Source: Ancylobacter aquaticus (GTDB taxonomy: Bacteria > Pseudomonadota > Alphaproteobacteria > Rhizobiales > Xanthobacteraceae). From it: a DNA stretch of 64,000 nucleotides. The translations under genes and the position numbers were made by a program. This document shows, piece after piece, positions 32,488 to 41,460 of the stretch. Numbering within the stretch: the first letter of the stretch is position 1; every line of letters begins with the position of its first letter. The stretch lies in the NCBI RefSeq assembly GCF_004339465.1, contig NZ_SMFY01000002.1, positions 806,001 through 870,000 on the forward strand, in the 5' to 3' direction. Under the pieces are notes generated by a model. That model did no database searches. It saw only the letters and a list, made by a program, of their open reading frames with translations, and had not been told where the DNA came from.

Positions 32488-33780
32488 ATGACCGACGCCC
32501 CCACTCCCGCCCCCGGCTTTGCCACCGTCGCCGTCCATGCCGGCGCCGCGCCCGACCCGACCACCAAGGCGCGCGCCACGCCGATCTACCAGACGACGTC
32601 CTTCGTGTTCGACGATGTCGACCACGCGGCCTCGCTGTTCGGGCTAAAGGCGTTCGGCAACATCTATACCCGCATCGGCAACCCGACCAACGCGGTGCTG
32701 GAAGAGCGCGTCGCAGCGCTGGAAGGCGGCACCGCCGCGCTGGCCGTCGCGTCCGGCCATGCCGCGCAACTGCTCACCTTCCAGACGCTGCTGACCCCGG
32801 GTGACGAGTTCATCGCCGCGCGCAAGCTCTATGGCGGGTCGATCAACCAGTTCAACCACGCCTTCAAGAGCTTCGGCTGGAACGTCGTCTGGGCGGATTC
32901 GGACGACGTCGCCTCTTTCGAGCGCGCCATCTCGCCGCGCACCAAGGCCATCTTCATCGAGTCGATCGCCAATCCCGGCGGCATCGTCACCGACATCACC
33001 GCCATCGCCAAGATCGCCAAGCGCGCCGGCGTGCCGCTCATAGTCGACAACACGCTGGCGACGCCCTACCTCATCCGCCCCTTTGAGCACGGCGCCGACA
33101 TCATCATCCATTCAGCCACCAAGTTTCTCGGCGGCCACGGCAATTCCATCGGCGGGTTGATCGTCGATGGCGGCTCGTTCGACTGGATGCGCGAGGGGCG
33201 CTATCCTTTCCTGTCGCAGCCGCGCCCGGAATATGAGGGCATCGTCATCGGCGAGGCCTTCGGCAATTTCGCCTTCGCCATCGCCGCCCGCGTGCTCGGC
33301 CTGCGCGATCTCGGCCCGGCGCTTTCGCCGTTCAACGCGTTCCTCCTCCTCACCGGCATCGAAACCCTGCCGCTGCGCATCCAGCGCCATTGCGACAACG
33401 CGTTGGCGGTGGCCAAGCATCTCGCCGACCACCCCAAGGTCTCCTGGGTCAGCTATCCCGGCCTGCCGGGCGACCGCTATTACAACCTCGCCCAGCAGTA
33501 CACGCCGAAGGGCGCGGGGGCGGTGTTCACCTTCGGGCTCAAGGGCGGCTTCGAGGCCGGCGTGGCGCTGGTGTCGGGGGTGAAGCTGTTCTCGCACCTC
33601 GCCAATATCGGCGACACCCGCTCTCTCATCATCCACCCCGCTTCCACCACCCATCGCCAGCTTGCCGACGACCAGAAGGTGCTCGCCGGTGCGGGGCCCG
33701 ACGTGGTGCGGTTGTCGGTGGGCATCGAGGACGCCGCCGACATCATCGCCGATCTGGATCAGGCGCTGGCGCGCGCCTGA
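32488..33780 (+). CDS. metY: O-acetylhomoserine sulfhydrylase
   Basis: This 430-residue PLP enzyme of the Cys/Met metabolism family uses O-acetylhomoserine and sulfide (or methanethiol) to make homocysteine or methionine. The PLP lysine is Lys212 in [18 protein letters not shown]; other family blocks are [41 protein letters not shown]-like [20 protein letters not shown] and [10 protein letters not shown] near the end. AGGAG precedes the ATG by eight bases. Length and the [15 protein letters not shown] block favour MetY over cystathionine gamma-synthase. It is a single gene behind an upstream inverted repeat. Confidence 0.93.
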   Translation: MTDAPTPAPGFATVAVHAGAAPDPTTKARATPIYQTTSFVFDDVDHAASLFGLKAFGNIYTRIGNPTNAVLEERVAALEGGTAALAVASGHAAQLLTFQTLLTPGDEFIAARKLYGGSINQFNHAFKSFGWNVVWADSDDVASFERAISPRTKAIFIESIANPGGIVTDITAIAKIAKRAGVPLIVDNTLATPYLIRPFEHGADIIIHSATKFLGGHGNSIGGLIVDGGSFDWMREGRYPFLSQPRPEYEGIVIGEAFGNFAFAIAARVLGLRDLGPALSPFNAFLLLTGIETLPLRIQRHCDNALAVAKHLADHPKVSWVSYPGLPGDRYYNLAQQYTPKGAGAVFTFGLKGGFEAGVALVSGVKLFSHLANIGDTRSLIIHPASTTHRQLADDQKVLAGAGPDVVRLSVGIEDAADIIADLDQALARA

Positions 33781-33985
33781 TTCCGCCCGCATTGCGGACA
33801 ATCTTGCGGATCGTGAACGAATTATGAGCGTGTCATGCGCGGCCCGCAGGGCTGGGATGCGGTATATTTCCTACCAAACGAGCAGGATGTCGAATATCTA
33901 GGCATCGGAATGATTAACGGACGTGCAGCTGCCGGGAATGCCCGGAGGCCGCGATCCGATTAACCGAAAACCGATGGAGACTGAC

Positions 33986-34147
33986 ATGCTGCTTTGGGGC
34001 CTCGTTGCCAAGCAGATCCGCCGTTACCAGGCGTATCGCCGCACTCTTATCGAGCTTTCCCAGCTCGACGATCGCACGCTCGCTGACATCAACGTCACGC
34101 GCGGCGAAATCACCAGCGTTGCCCGTCGCGCCGCCGCTGCGGCGTGA
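33986..34147 (+). CDS. DUF1127 small basic protein
   Basis: This 53-residue peptide (MLLWGLVAKQIRRYQAYRRT..., with ELSQLDDRTLADINVTRGEI) is a DUF1127/YjiS-like protein, Arg-rich, of the kind abundant in alphaproteobacteria. Members have been linked to RNA turnover and to phosphate or carbon metabolism in Agrobacterium and Rhodobacter. GGAG lies eight bases before the chosen ATG; an ATG four codons upstream would overlap that site. It is a free-standing gene with its own very strong terminator. Confidence 0.88.
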   Translation: MLLWGLVAKQIRRYQAYRRTLIELSQLDDRTLADINVTRGEITSVARRAAAAA

Positions 34148-34186
34148 TGAGCGAGCGGACCTCGCGTCCGACGCATGGCTCTGCAA

Positions 34187-34222
34187 GAACGGCCCCGGAA
34201 ATTTCCGGGGCCGTTCTTTTTT
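34187..34222 (+). terminator. Strong rho-independent terminator after the DUF1127 gene
   Basis: GAACGGCCCCGG (34187-34198) and CCGGGGCCGTTC (34205-34216) form a 12-bp perfect stem with an AAATTT loop, followed by six T residues, 39 bases after the stop codon. Confidence 0.97.
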
Positions 34223-34273
34223 GCCCCCGTTCCGTGCTAAGCCGCGCGCGGGTTTGTTGAGCAGCGGCAGAAT

Positions 34274-35707
34274 ATGAGCATCACCGAAAAGCGCCCGGTC
34301 CACATTGTCGGCGGCGGCCTCGCCGGATGCGAAGCCGCTTGGCAGCTCGCCCGGCGCGGCATCCCGGTGGTGCTGCACGAAATGCGCCCGACGCGCGGCA
34401 CTGACGCGCACAAGACCGACAGCCTCGCCGAGCTGGTCTGTTCCAACTCCTTCCGTTCCGACGACGCGCAGAACAACGCGGTTGGCGTGCTGCACGCTGA
34501 GATGCGCCGGCTCGGCTCGCTCATCATGTCTTGCGCCGACAGCCACCAGATCCCGGCCGGCGGCGCGCTGGCGGTGGACCGCGAGGGCTTCGCGCAGGCC
34601 GTCACCGCCGCCATCGCCGGCCATCCGCTGATCACGGTGGAGCGCGGCGAGGTTGAGGGGCTGCCCCCGGAGGAGTGGGAATCGGTCATCATTGCCACCG
34701 GCCCCCTCACCTCCCCGTCCCTCGCTGAGGCGATCCGCGCCCGTGCGGACGAGCAGGCGCTCGCCTTCTTCGACGCTATCGCCCCCATCGTCCATTTCGA
34801 TTCCATCGACATGGACGTCTGCTGGTTCCAGTCGCGCTATGACAAGGTGGGCCCCGGCGGCACCGGCGCCGACTACATCAATTGCCCGATGGACAAGGAG
34901 CAGTACGACGCCTTCGTCGCCGCGCTGGCCGCCTCCGACACCGTCCCGTTCCGCGAATTCGAGGCCAACACGCCCTATTTCGACGGCTGCCTCCCGGTCG
35001 AGGTGATGGCCACGCGTGGCCCGGAGACGCTGCGCCACGGCCCGATGAAGCCGATGGGGTTGACCAACGCCCACAACCCGACCGTGAAGGCCTATGCCGT
35101 GGTCCAGCTGCGCCAGGACAACGCGCTGGGCACGCTCTACAATATGGTCGGCTTCCAGACCAAGACCCGCCACGGCGATCAGGTACGCCTGTTCCGCATG
35201 ATTCCGGGGCTGGAGAAGGCCGAGTTCGCCCGGCTCGGCGGCCTCCACCGCAACACCTATCTCAATTCGCCGCGCGTGCTCGATCACACCCTCCGCCTGA
35301 AAGCCGAGCCGCGCCTGCGCTTCGCCGGCCAGATCACCGGCTGCGAGGGCTATGTGGAAAGCTCCGCCATGGGCCTGATGGCCGGCCTGTTCGCGGCCGC
35401 CGAGCAGCGCCGGCAGGAGCCCGCCTTGCCCCCACCGACCACCGCCCATGGCGCCCTGCTCAACCACATCACCGGCGGCCATATCGAGACGGTGGAGGCG
35501 GGACCCCGCTCCTTCCAGCCGATGAACGTCAATTTCGGCCTGTTCCCGCCGCTCGACGCCAATCCCACCCGCGACACCGAGGGCAACCGCCTGCGCGGCT
35601 CGCAGAAGACAGTGGCTAAGAAGCAGGTGCTGGCCGCCCGCGCCCTCGCCGATCTGGACGCATGGGCGAAAACCCATGCCGACGAGCCGAGCGAGGCCGC
35701 CGCGTGA
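34274..35707 (+). CDS. trmFO: tRNA (uracil-5-)-methyltransferase TrmFO
   Basis: TrmFO makes 5-methyluridine 54 in the tRNA T-loop using methylenetetrahydrofolate and FADH2, instead of the SAM-dependent TrmA. The 477-residue product is GidA-related: N-terminal dinucleotide motif [34 protein letters not shown] with the first functional cysteine, [27 protein letters not shown] and [19 protein letters not shown] with the second cysteine, then FGLFPPL. Its stop overlaps the GTG start of the next gene (GTGA), so the two are translationally coupled. A genuine housekeeping gene of alphaproteobacteria and Firmicutes. Confidence 0.97.
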   Translation: MSITEKRPVHIVGGGLAGCEAAWQLARRGIPVVLHEMRPTRGTDAHKTDSLAELVCSNSFRSDDAQNNAVGVLHAEMRRLGSLIMSCADSHQIPAGGALAVDREGFAQAVTAAIAGHPLITVERGEVEGLPPEEWESVIIATGPLTSPSLAEAIRARADEQALAFFDAIAPIVHFDSIDMDVCWFQSRYDKVGPGGTGADYINCPMDKEQYDAFVAALAASDTVPFREFEANTPYFDGCLPVEVMATRGPETLRHGPMKPMGLTNAHNPTVKAYAVVQLRQDNALGTLYNMVGFQTKTRHGDQVRLFRMIPGLEKAEFARLGGLHRNTYLNSPRVLDHTLRLKAEPRLRFAGQITGCEGYVESSAMGLMAGLFAAAEQRRQEPALPPPTTAHGALLNHITGGHIETVEAGPRSFQPMNVNFGLFPPLDANPTRDTEGNRLRGSQKTVAKKQVLAARALADLDAWAKTHADEPSEAAA

Positions 35708-36780
35708 GCCTCAACATCCCCGCCAAAGGCGGCGTGTTCGAGCTCGACACCGTGCTCAAGCGCGACACCTTCTCCACCATCGAACGCGGCCTCTGGCGCG
35801 ATGCCGCCGGCAACGTCTTTCCGGCGGTGCGACGCAATTATGCCGGGGTGAAATGGTGGGTGAAACCCCTCGCCCGCCATTTCGCCGGCCGCGAGGCGCG
35901 CGCGCTGATCCGCGCCGAGGGCAGCGGCCACACCGTGCCGGTCTATGCGCTGGAGGAAGGCCACCTCGTGCGCGGCTTCGTCGACGGCATCCCGCTGCAG
36001 ATCGCTAAGCCGCGCGGCGACCTCGCCTATTTCGCCTCCGCCCGCAAGGGCCTGCGCGAAGTACACCGGCGCAACATCGCCCATAACGATCTCGCCAAGC
36101 CGCAAAACTGGCTCTATGCGGCGGACGGGCGTGCGGTGCTGATGGATTTCCAGCTGGCCATGGTGTTTTCCCACCGCAGCAAGGCGTTCCGCGTCGCGGC
36201 CTATGAGGACATCCGCCACTTCCTCAAGCAGAAGCGCAGCTACTGCCCGGAGGCGCTGACCGCGCGGGAAAAGAAGATACTGGCCCGCAAGAGCCTTTTC
36301 ACCCGGGTGTGGATGAAGACCGGCAAGAAGGTCTACAATTTCGTCACCCGGCGCCTGCTGAATTATCACGACACGGAAGGGCGCGGCCCGCGCGCCATGG
36401 AACAAGGCCCACGCATCGCAAGCGCGCTAGCCGAGGTCGGCGGCGTGCTTGCCGTGCACATCTGCGACTTCCCCACCGCCGGCCACAGTTTTGGGCTCTA
36501 CGCCTTTGTCGAGGCCGAGGAGGGCGTGAGCGAGGACGCGTTGCGCGCCCATCTCACCGCCCGGCTGGCGGATATCCTGCCGCCCGAGCACCTGCAGATT
36601 GTCCCCGCTTTGCCGCGCGACGCGGCCGGCACCGTGCGCGACGACCTGCTGCGCCTTGTCGCGCTCAACCAGCTCGACCAGCTCTCGCAACTGCCGCGCG
36701 GGCCACAGGAGGATAAAGCGCTGAGCGTGATCGTCCGCGACCGCCGCAACCTCAGCGACCGGGTGCGCGGCGGCATCTAA
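35704..36780 (+). CDS. Kinase-like domain fused to an ANL C-terminal subdomain
   Basis: The 358-residue protein has two parts. Residues about 14-180 form a small RIO/Kdo-kinase-like fold: Lys54 ([10 protein letters not shown]) and Glu64 could be the ATP-binding pair, the catalytic loop is H127-N-D129 with Asn135 (HNDLAKPQN), and the metal motif is DFQ (148-150) in place of DFG. A basic region (185-225) follows. Residues about 237-320 resemble the C-terminal subdomain of acyl-CoA synthetases and NRPS adenylation domains, including an A10-like block [15 protein letters not shown] (303-317), in which the catalytic lysine after glycine is threonine. No adenylation core is present. It starts at GTG inside the trmFO stop, so it is co-expressed with trmFO. 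Substrate and role are unknown. Confidence 0.8.
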   Translation: MSLNIPAKGGVFELDTVLKRDTFSTIERGLWRDAAGNVFPAVRRNYAGVKWWVKPLARHFAGREARALIRAEGSGHTVPVYALEEGHLVRGFVDGIPLQIAKPRGDLAYFASARKGLREVHRRNIAHNDLAKPQNWLYAADGRAVLMDFQLAMVFSHRSKAFRVAAYEDIRHFLKQKRSYCPEALTAREKKILARKSLFTRVWMKTGKKVYNFVTRRLLNYHDTEGRGPRAMEQGPRIASALAEVGGVLAVHICDFPTAGHSFGLYAFVEAEEGVSEDALRAHLTARLADILPPEHLQIVPALPRDAAGTVRDDLLRLVALNQLDQLSQLPRGPQEDKALSVIVRDRRNLSDRVRGGI

Positions 36781-37700
36781 TCCGGCTCGGCGGCGCCCGC
36801 ATGGCCCTGCGCCTGCGCCTTCAGTTCGCGCACGAAGGCGTCGACCAGTGGCTGCTCGCCCTTCAGTCGCCGGGTGGCGGCGAAATGGGTGGTCTCGAAG
36901 CCATAGGCTTCCGGCTTCAGCACCCGCATCTGGCCGCGCCCCACCCAGTCCTCGCCGATATGGCGCGGGAGATAGCCGATGAAGCGCCCAGACAGGATCA
37001 TCATCACCTGCGCCTCCATCTGCACGATGGCGCCGCTCGCGCGCGGATGGTTGACCCGGTAGAGATCGTCGAGGTGCCGATAGCGCCGCACCGAGAACAG
37101 CGCCTCCTCGATCCGGGCATGGGTGATGTCGGCCCCGGGGACGGCGAACAGCGCGTGCTCCCGCCCGCAATAGAGCGCCTGTGCCTCCCGGTTCAGCGGG
37201 ACATAGGTGATGCCCGGCACCTTCTGCGAGAACGGCCCGACGACGAGGTCGCGCGCCCCGTCCATCAGAGCCCGTTCCAGCACCAGCGGCGTTCCGAGTT
37301 CCAGATCTACGAACACTTCCGACGCATAGGCCATGTAGCGCGACAGCGCCGTCTGCAGGCCCAGTTTCGGGTTTGTGACGACGCCATCGACGATGCCGAC
37401 ACGCAGCCGTCCGACGAGGCGCTGCTGGTCGCGGCCGATCCGGCCATGGAAGGCGTCGATATCTTCAAACAGCTGCTTGGCGGCGGCGAGCGTCGATTCG
37501 CCGAAAGGCGTCAGCCGGAACCCCGCCCGTCCCCGCTCGCACAATTGCCCGCCAAGCTTGCGCTCAAGCGCGGCCAGATGGGTGGAGAGGGTGGATTGCG
37601 ACAGGTTCAGCGCGATCTGCGCGTCCTGGAAGCCGCCTTCCTGCACCAGCACGACGAAGACCCGCAGCAGCCGCAGGTCGATATTGTCGAGACGGCGCAT
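36777..37700 (-). CDS. LysR-family transcriptional regulator
   Basis: The 307-residue product has the LysR helix-turn-helix (NIDLRLLRVFVVLVQEGGF, LSQSTLSTHLAALERKLG) and a periplasmic-binding-fold effector domain (LVGRLRVGIVDGVVTN onwards). GGGGAG lies before the ATG. Its stop overlaps that of the convergent kinase-like gene. It is divergent from the SDR-creatininase-ureohydrolase cluster and is the natural candidate for its regulator, with the unknown substrate as co-inducer. It lacks OxyR-type cysteines. Confidence 0.92.
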   Translation of the reverse strand: MRRLDNIDLRLLRVFVVLVQEGGFQDAQIALNLSQSTLSTHLAALERKLGGQLCERGRAGFRLTPFGESTLAAAKQLFEDIDAFHGRIGRDQQRLVGRLRVGIVDGVVTNPKLGLQTALSRYMAYASEVFVDLELGTPLVLERALMDGARDLVVGPFSQKVPGITYVPLNREAQALYCGREHALFAVPGADITHARIEEALFSVRRYRHLDDLYRVNHPRASGAIVQMEAQVMMILSGRFIGYLPRHIGEDWVGRGQMRVLKPEAYGFETTHFAATRRLKGEQPLVDAFVRELKAQAQGHAGAAEPD

Positions 37701-38005
37701 GCACGCTCCCCTTCCGTCAGGGCGGCGCGCCAGCCGCCGAAGTCCCCGTCATCCCGGCCGAGCGCAGCAAGAGCCGGGACCGTCCTCCGTCGTCGCTTCG
37801 CACGCGACACGCGATCCCGGATCGCTCCTGCCCAACCGTTCGGAAGTACGGCGGGTGGGGGCACCGCCCGGCTCTCTCGGTCACATTGATATTCGCCGAT
37901 GCTTCCTTCCATTAATTCCGATTACTCTGAAAGTGAAGATGCGCGAGCATGGCACGTCCTCATGGAGCCTGCCGTGCCCCTCCCCTTCGTCTCCCGGTCC
38001 CACCC
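37701..38005. other. Divergent promoter region of the catabolic cluster
   Basis: These 305 bases between the LysR gene and the first SDR gene contain no gene. The LysR-proximal part is a dispersed-repeat-like element (37748-37825); the part near 37860-37940 is AT-richer and should contain the promoters. I did not find an unambiguous T-N11-A dyad. Confidence 0.55.
37748..37825. repeat. Dispersed palindromic repeat, copy 1
   Basis: The stretch begins GTCATCCCGGCCGAGCGCAG, continues with GAGCCGGGAC and ends GATCCCGGATCG. These blocks are shared, with internal differences, with the element at 40315-40447 in the same gene cluster. Elements of this wording are common between genes in Rhizobiales. 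Confidence 0.6.
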
Positions 38006-38764
38006 ATGACACTTGACGGCATTTCCGGCCGCACCGTGCTGGTCACGGGAGCCAGCCGAGGGATCGGGCTTGGCATCGCCCGCGCCTTCGCCACGGCGGG
38101 GGCGGAACTGCACATGCTGGCAGAGGATGAGGCGATCTTCGAGGCAGCCGAACGCCTCGGCGCGCGCGGCCACCGCGCGGACATCACTTCTGCGGAACAG
38201 GTCGCCGCCGTTGCCGAGGCCATTCCCCATCTCGACGTGCTGGTGAACAATGCCGGGCTGGAGCGCGTCACCCCGCTGGACGACGCAAGCGTCGAGAACG
38301 AAGCGATCTTCCGCCGGGTGGTGGAGATCAATGTCGTTGGCACGTTCCTCGTCACCCGCGCTTTGCTGCCGCGCCTCTCCCATGGCGGGCGCATCATCAA
38401 CACCGCCTCCATCTGGTCGCGCGGGGCCGAAAAGCTGTTCGGCGCCTATGTCGCCTCCAAGCACGCGGTGATCGGCCTCACCAAGACCTGGGCCAAGGAA
38501 TTGGGCCCGCACGGCATCACGGTGAATGCCGTCTGCCCCGGCTGGGTGCGAACGGAAGCCTCGCTGCGCTCGCTCCACGCCATGGCGGCCCGCACGGGAA
38601 TAGCGCCGGAGGTGCTGCTGGAGGAAATCGTCGCGGCGCAGATCCTGCCCGGTTTCATGGACCCCGAGGATGTCGCGGGCACGTATCTCTTCCTCGCCTC
38701 CGACCTTGCCGGCAACATCACCGGCCAGAGCCTGGGCGTCGATCGAGGAGAATTTCCATGGTAG
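38006..38764 (+). CDS. SDR-family oxidoreductase
   Basis: The 252-residue protein is a classical short-chain dehydrogenase: cofactor motif TVLVTGASRGIGLGIARAF (about 10-28), NNAG in LDVLVNNAGLERVTP, and the active-site YxxxK in AYVASKHAVIGL with the serine in NTASIWS. The PG motif VNAVCPGWVRTEA and C-terminal VDRG block complete the fold. Preferred cofactor cannot be told; an aspartate/arginine signature after the second strand is not clear. It is the first gene of the cluster; the second SDR starts seven bases before its stop. Start at 38006 lacks a strong ribosome site. Confidence 0.9.
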   Translation: MTLDGISGRTVLVTGASRGIGLGIARAFATAGAELHMLAEDEAIFEAAERLGARGHRADITSAEQVAAVAEAIPHLDVLVNNAGLERVTPLDDASVENEAIFRRVVEINVVGTFLVTRALLPRLSHGGRIINTASIWSRGAEKLFGAYVASKHAVIGLTKTWAKELGPHGITVNAVCPGWVRTEASLRSLHAMAARTGIAPEVLLEEIVAAQILPGFMDPEDVAGTYLFLASDLAGNITGQSLGVDRGEFPW

Positions 38765-39498
38765 CCCCGCACAAGGACGCCCCTCACAAGGATATGCGCG
38801 TCATCGTCACCGGCGCGGCGAGCGGCATTGGCCGGGCGAGCGCGAACGCGCTCAGCGCCGCCGGTGCCAGGGTGGTCGGCTTCGACCTGCACCCGCCCCC
38901 GGACGAGACCCGCTGGCCGACCATTCTGGTGAATGTGGCGGATGAGGCCTCGGTGATCGGCGGCATGGAGGCAGCAGAGGCGGAACTGCGCGGCCTCGAT
39001 CTCATCGTCAATTGCGCCGGAATCTGCGTGGAAACGCCGCTGGCGAGTTTCGACATCGCCGCCTTTGAGCGCATGGCAGCGGTGAATATGCGCGGGCCGA
39101 TCCTGATGGCGCGCGAGGCGCTGTCCCGCTTCAGTGGTGAGGGTCCGGTGCGCGGCCGCATCATCAACATTGCTTCGGAACTCGCCTATCTCGGCCGCGC
39201 AGGCTTCTCCGGCTATGCCGGCACCAAGGGCGCCATCCTCGCTCTCACCCGCTCCTGGGCGCGCGAGCTTGGGCCGGACATTCTGGTCAACGCCATCGCG
39301 CCGGGTCCGGTGGATACGCCGCTGCTCGATTTCGACAATCTCAGCGAGGAGTTGAAGCGGCTGGAGACGGGCAACCCGTCCGGCCGCGTCGGCCGCCCGG
39401 AAGAGGTCGCGCAGGCCGTGCTGTTCCTGGCGAGCCGCTCTACCACCTTCATCACCGGCCAGTGCCTCAGCGTCGACGGCGGCGCTGCGATGCACTGA
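38758..39498 (+). CDS. SDR-family oxidoreductase
   Basis: The 246-residue protein is a second classical SDR: MRVIVTGAASGIGRASANAL near the N-terminus, NCAGICVETPL, the SDR active site with ASELAYLG serine and SGYAGTKGAILALT tyrosine-lysine, and DGGAAMH at the C-terminus. Acidic Asp43 in VVGFDLHPP after the second strand suggests NAD(H). Its ATG lies inside the end of the upstream SDR gene with GAGGAG upstream, so the pair is translationally coupled. It probably works with its partner in two oxidation or reduction steps on one substrate. Confidence 0.92.
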   Translation: MVAPHKDAPHKDMRVIVTGAASGIGRASANALSAAGARVVGFDLHPPPDETRWPTILVNVADEASVIGGMEAAEAELRGLDLIVNCAGICVETPLASFDIAAFERMAAVNMRGPILMAREALSRFSGEGPVRGRIINIASELAYLGRAGFSGYAGTKGAILALTRSWARELGPDILVNAIAPGPVDTPLLDFDNLSEELKRLETGNPSGRVGRPEEVAQAVLFLASRSTTFITGQCLSVDGGAAMH

Positions 39499-39530
39499 GC
39501 GACTTTACGATCAGCACTCAGGGGGACCGG

Positions 39531-40307
39531 ATGGTCGACAGCGTACGTCTCGACGAACTCAGTTGGCCGGAATTCGCGGCGAAGATGGCCGCGGGCGCGC
39601 CGGTGCTGCTGCCGCTCGGCTCCACAGAGCAGCACGGGCCGCATCTGCCGCTCAATGTCGACGTGGTGCTGCCCACCGGCGTGTGCGAGCGCATCGCCCG
39701 CGAGGTCGGCGGCATCGTTGCTCCAACTGTGGCCTATGGATGCAAGTCGATGCCGCGCTCGGGCGGCGGCGAGCAGTTTCCCGGCACGCTGAGCGTCGAC
39801 GCCCACACCTTCGCGCTGGTGCTGCGCGACGTCATCCGCAACCTCGCCCGGCAGGGCGTGCGCCGCCTCGTCGTGGTGAACGGCCACTACGAGAACCTCT
39901 GGCCCTCGGTGGAAGGCCTCGACCTCGCCCGCCGCGAGATCGCCCGCGACGGCATCACCGACTTCACCGTGATGCGGCTCGAATACTGGGACTTCGCCAC
40001 CCGCCCGACGCTTGAGAGTATCTTTCCGGACGGCTTCCCCGGCATCGAGCTCGAACATGCCAGCTTGATGGAGACGTCGCTGATGCTGGTCCTGCGGCCA
40101 GACCTGGTGGAAATGGACAAGGTACCCTCGGACGGCCCCGCCACTTTCCCCACCTATGACCGCTTCCCGGTGCCGGATGATTTCGGCCTGCCGCCCTCCG
40201 GCGTGCTGGCCGTGGCCACCGGCTCGACCGTGGAGAAGGGCGAAGTGCTGATGGCCGATTATGTCACCCATATTTCCACCGCCATCCGCAAGGAATTCGG
40301 GCTGTAG
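39531..40307 (+). CDS. Creatininase-family amidohydrolase
   Basis: The 258-residue protein belongs to the creatininase/MftE/FAPy-deformylase family of metal-dependent amidohydrolases. Metal ligands are visible as Glu33, His35 and Asp44 in STEQHGPHLPLNVDVVLP, with GGEQFPGTLS, the VVNGHYEN block and the later glutamate in ELEHASLMETS. The length is typical. GGGGGACCGG lies upstream and it starts 32 bases after the second SDR stop. The family acts on creatinine, cyclic amides and formamides; creatinine itself is not indicated, since no creatinase or transporter is adjacent. It probably opens a cyclic amide or hydrolyses an amide within this cluster's pathway. Confidence 0.9.
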   Translation: MVDSVRLDELSWPEFAAKMAAGAPVLLPLGSTEQHGPHLPLNVDVVLPTGVCERIAREVGGIVAPTVAYGCKSMPRSGGGEQFPGTLSVDAHTFALVLRDVIRNLARQGVRRLVVVNGHYENLWPSVEGLDLARREIARDGITDFTVMRLEYWDFATRPTLESIFPDGFPGIELEHASLMETSLMLVLRPDLVEMDKVPSDGPATFPTYDRFPVPDDFGLPPSGVLAVATGSTVEKGEVLMADYVTHISTAIRKEFGL

Positions 40308-40314
40308 GACCCTG

Positions 40315-40447
40315 TGTCCCGGCCCAGCGACGCCGCAGGCGGAGCGCCGAGCCGGGATCCAGGGAAAATGCGCGAAGCGCTGCTTTGCTTTTTCCATTGC
40401 CGCCTGTGGCGACGTCTTGCGCTGGGTCCCGGATCGGCGCCGCGCCG
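40315..40447. repeat. Dispersed palindromic repeat, copy 2, inside the operon
   Basis: This element fills the 196-base gap between the creatininase and first ureohydrolase genes. It begins GTCCCGGCCCAGCGACGCCG, contains GAGCCGGGATCCAGGG and ends with CTGGGTCCCGGATCGGCGC; the last two are near-complementary and can form a long hairpin. It shares blocks with 37748-37825. If the genes form one transcript, it has been inserted into the operon. Confidence 0.6.
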
Positions 40448-40503
40448 TGCGCGGCTTGTCCGGGAAACAGGGAAAATCCGGGCAGCACCCCAATGAGGTT
40501 GAG

Positions 40504-41460
40504 ATGACCACCACGTTCGAGCCGCTCGATTCCGGCACCGTCCCGCGCTTTGCCGGGCTGCCTACCTTCATGCGGCTTCCGGTGGCCGAGCCCTCGCAGG
40601 TCGACATCGCCATCATTGGCGTGCCGTTCGATCTCGGGACCACAAACCGTGCCGGCACCCGCCACGGCCCGCGCGAACTGCGCAACCAGTCGAGCCTGAT
40701 GCGGCGCGTACACCATGTCACCGGCCTGTCGCCCTATGACCGCGCCCGGGCCGCCGATTGCGGCGACGTCATCATCGACCCGTTCGACCTGATGCGCTCG
40801 CTCGACATCATTGCCGCGCACTATGACGGCGTGCGCGCAGCCGGAGCCCTGCCGCTCACCGCCGGCGGCGACCACCTCATCACCCTGCCCATCCTGCGCG
40901 GGCTGGCCAAGAACGGTCCCGTGGGCCTCATCCAGTTCGACGCCCATTCCGATACCTATGACAGCTTCTTCAACGGCTCGCGCTACACGCACGGCACGCC
41001 CTTCCGTCGCGCCATAGAGGAAGGGCTGGTCGACCCGAAGCGCTTCGTGCAGATCGGGCTGCGCGGCGCCATTTCCGATGCCGGCAATTATGATTATGCC
41101 CGCGACATGGGCGTGCGCATCATCTTCATCGAGGAATTCATCGAACGCGGCGTCGCCGACGTGATGGCGGAAGCGCGCGCCATCGTCGGTGACGCCCCGA
41201 CCTATGTTACTTTCGACATTGACGGCATCGACCCCTCGCAGGCGCCCGGCACCGGCACGCCGGAAATCGGCGGCTTCTCCACCCGCGAGGCACAGCAGAT
41301 GGTGCGCCTGCTCGATGGACTCGACATCATCGGCGCCGATCTCGTCGAGGTCGCCCCGCCCTTCGATCCCTCCGGCCTCACTGCGCTCACGGGCGCGACG
41401 ATCATGTTCGAGTTGCTCTGCGTGCTGGCAGGCGCCGTTGAAAAGAAGGGGGTACGCTGA
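40504..41460 (+). CDS. Ureohydrolase (agmatinase/guanidinobutyrase family)
   Basis: The 318-residue protein is an arginase-superfamily enzyme that releases urea from a guanidino compound. The binuclear manganese site is complete: His124 (GGDH), Asp146, His148 and Asp150 (FDAHSD), Asp238 and Asp240 (TFDIDGIDPSQAPGTGTPE). The sequence is of the agmatinase/4-guanidinobutyrase type rather than arginase. Its stop codon overlaps the start of a second ureohydrolase gene. The neighbouring SDRs and creatininase suggest a guanidino substrate that is oxidised before or after urea release. Exact substrate unknown. Confidence 0.92.
   Translation: MTTTFEPLDSGTVPRFAGLPTFMRLPVAEPSQVDIAIIGVPFDLGTTNRAGTRHGPRELRNQSSLMRRVHHVTGLSPYDRARAADCGDVIIDPFDLMRSLDIIAAHYDGVRAAGALPLTAGGDHLITLPILRGLAKNGPVGLIQFDAHSDTYDSFFNGSRYTHGTPFRRAIEEGLVDPKRFVQIGLRGAISDAGNYDYARDMGVRIIFIEEFIERGVADVMAEARAIVGDAPTYVTFDIDGIDPSQAPGTGTPEIGGFSTREAQQMVRLLDGLDIIGADLVEVAPPFDPSGLTALTGATIMFELLCVLAGAVEKKGVR

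Noticed and set aside
39531-40307. Creatinine utilisation by the creatininase-family enzyme
   Set aside because: No creatinase, sarcosine oxidase or creatinine transporter is adjacent, and the family includes many other amidohydrolases.
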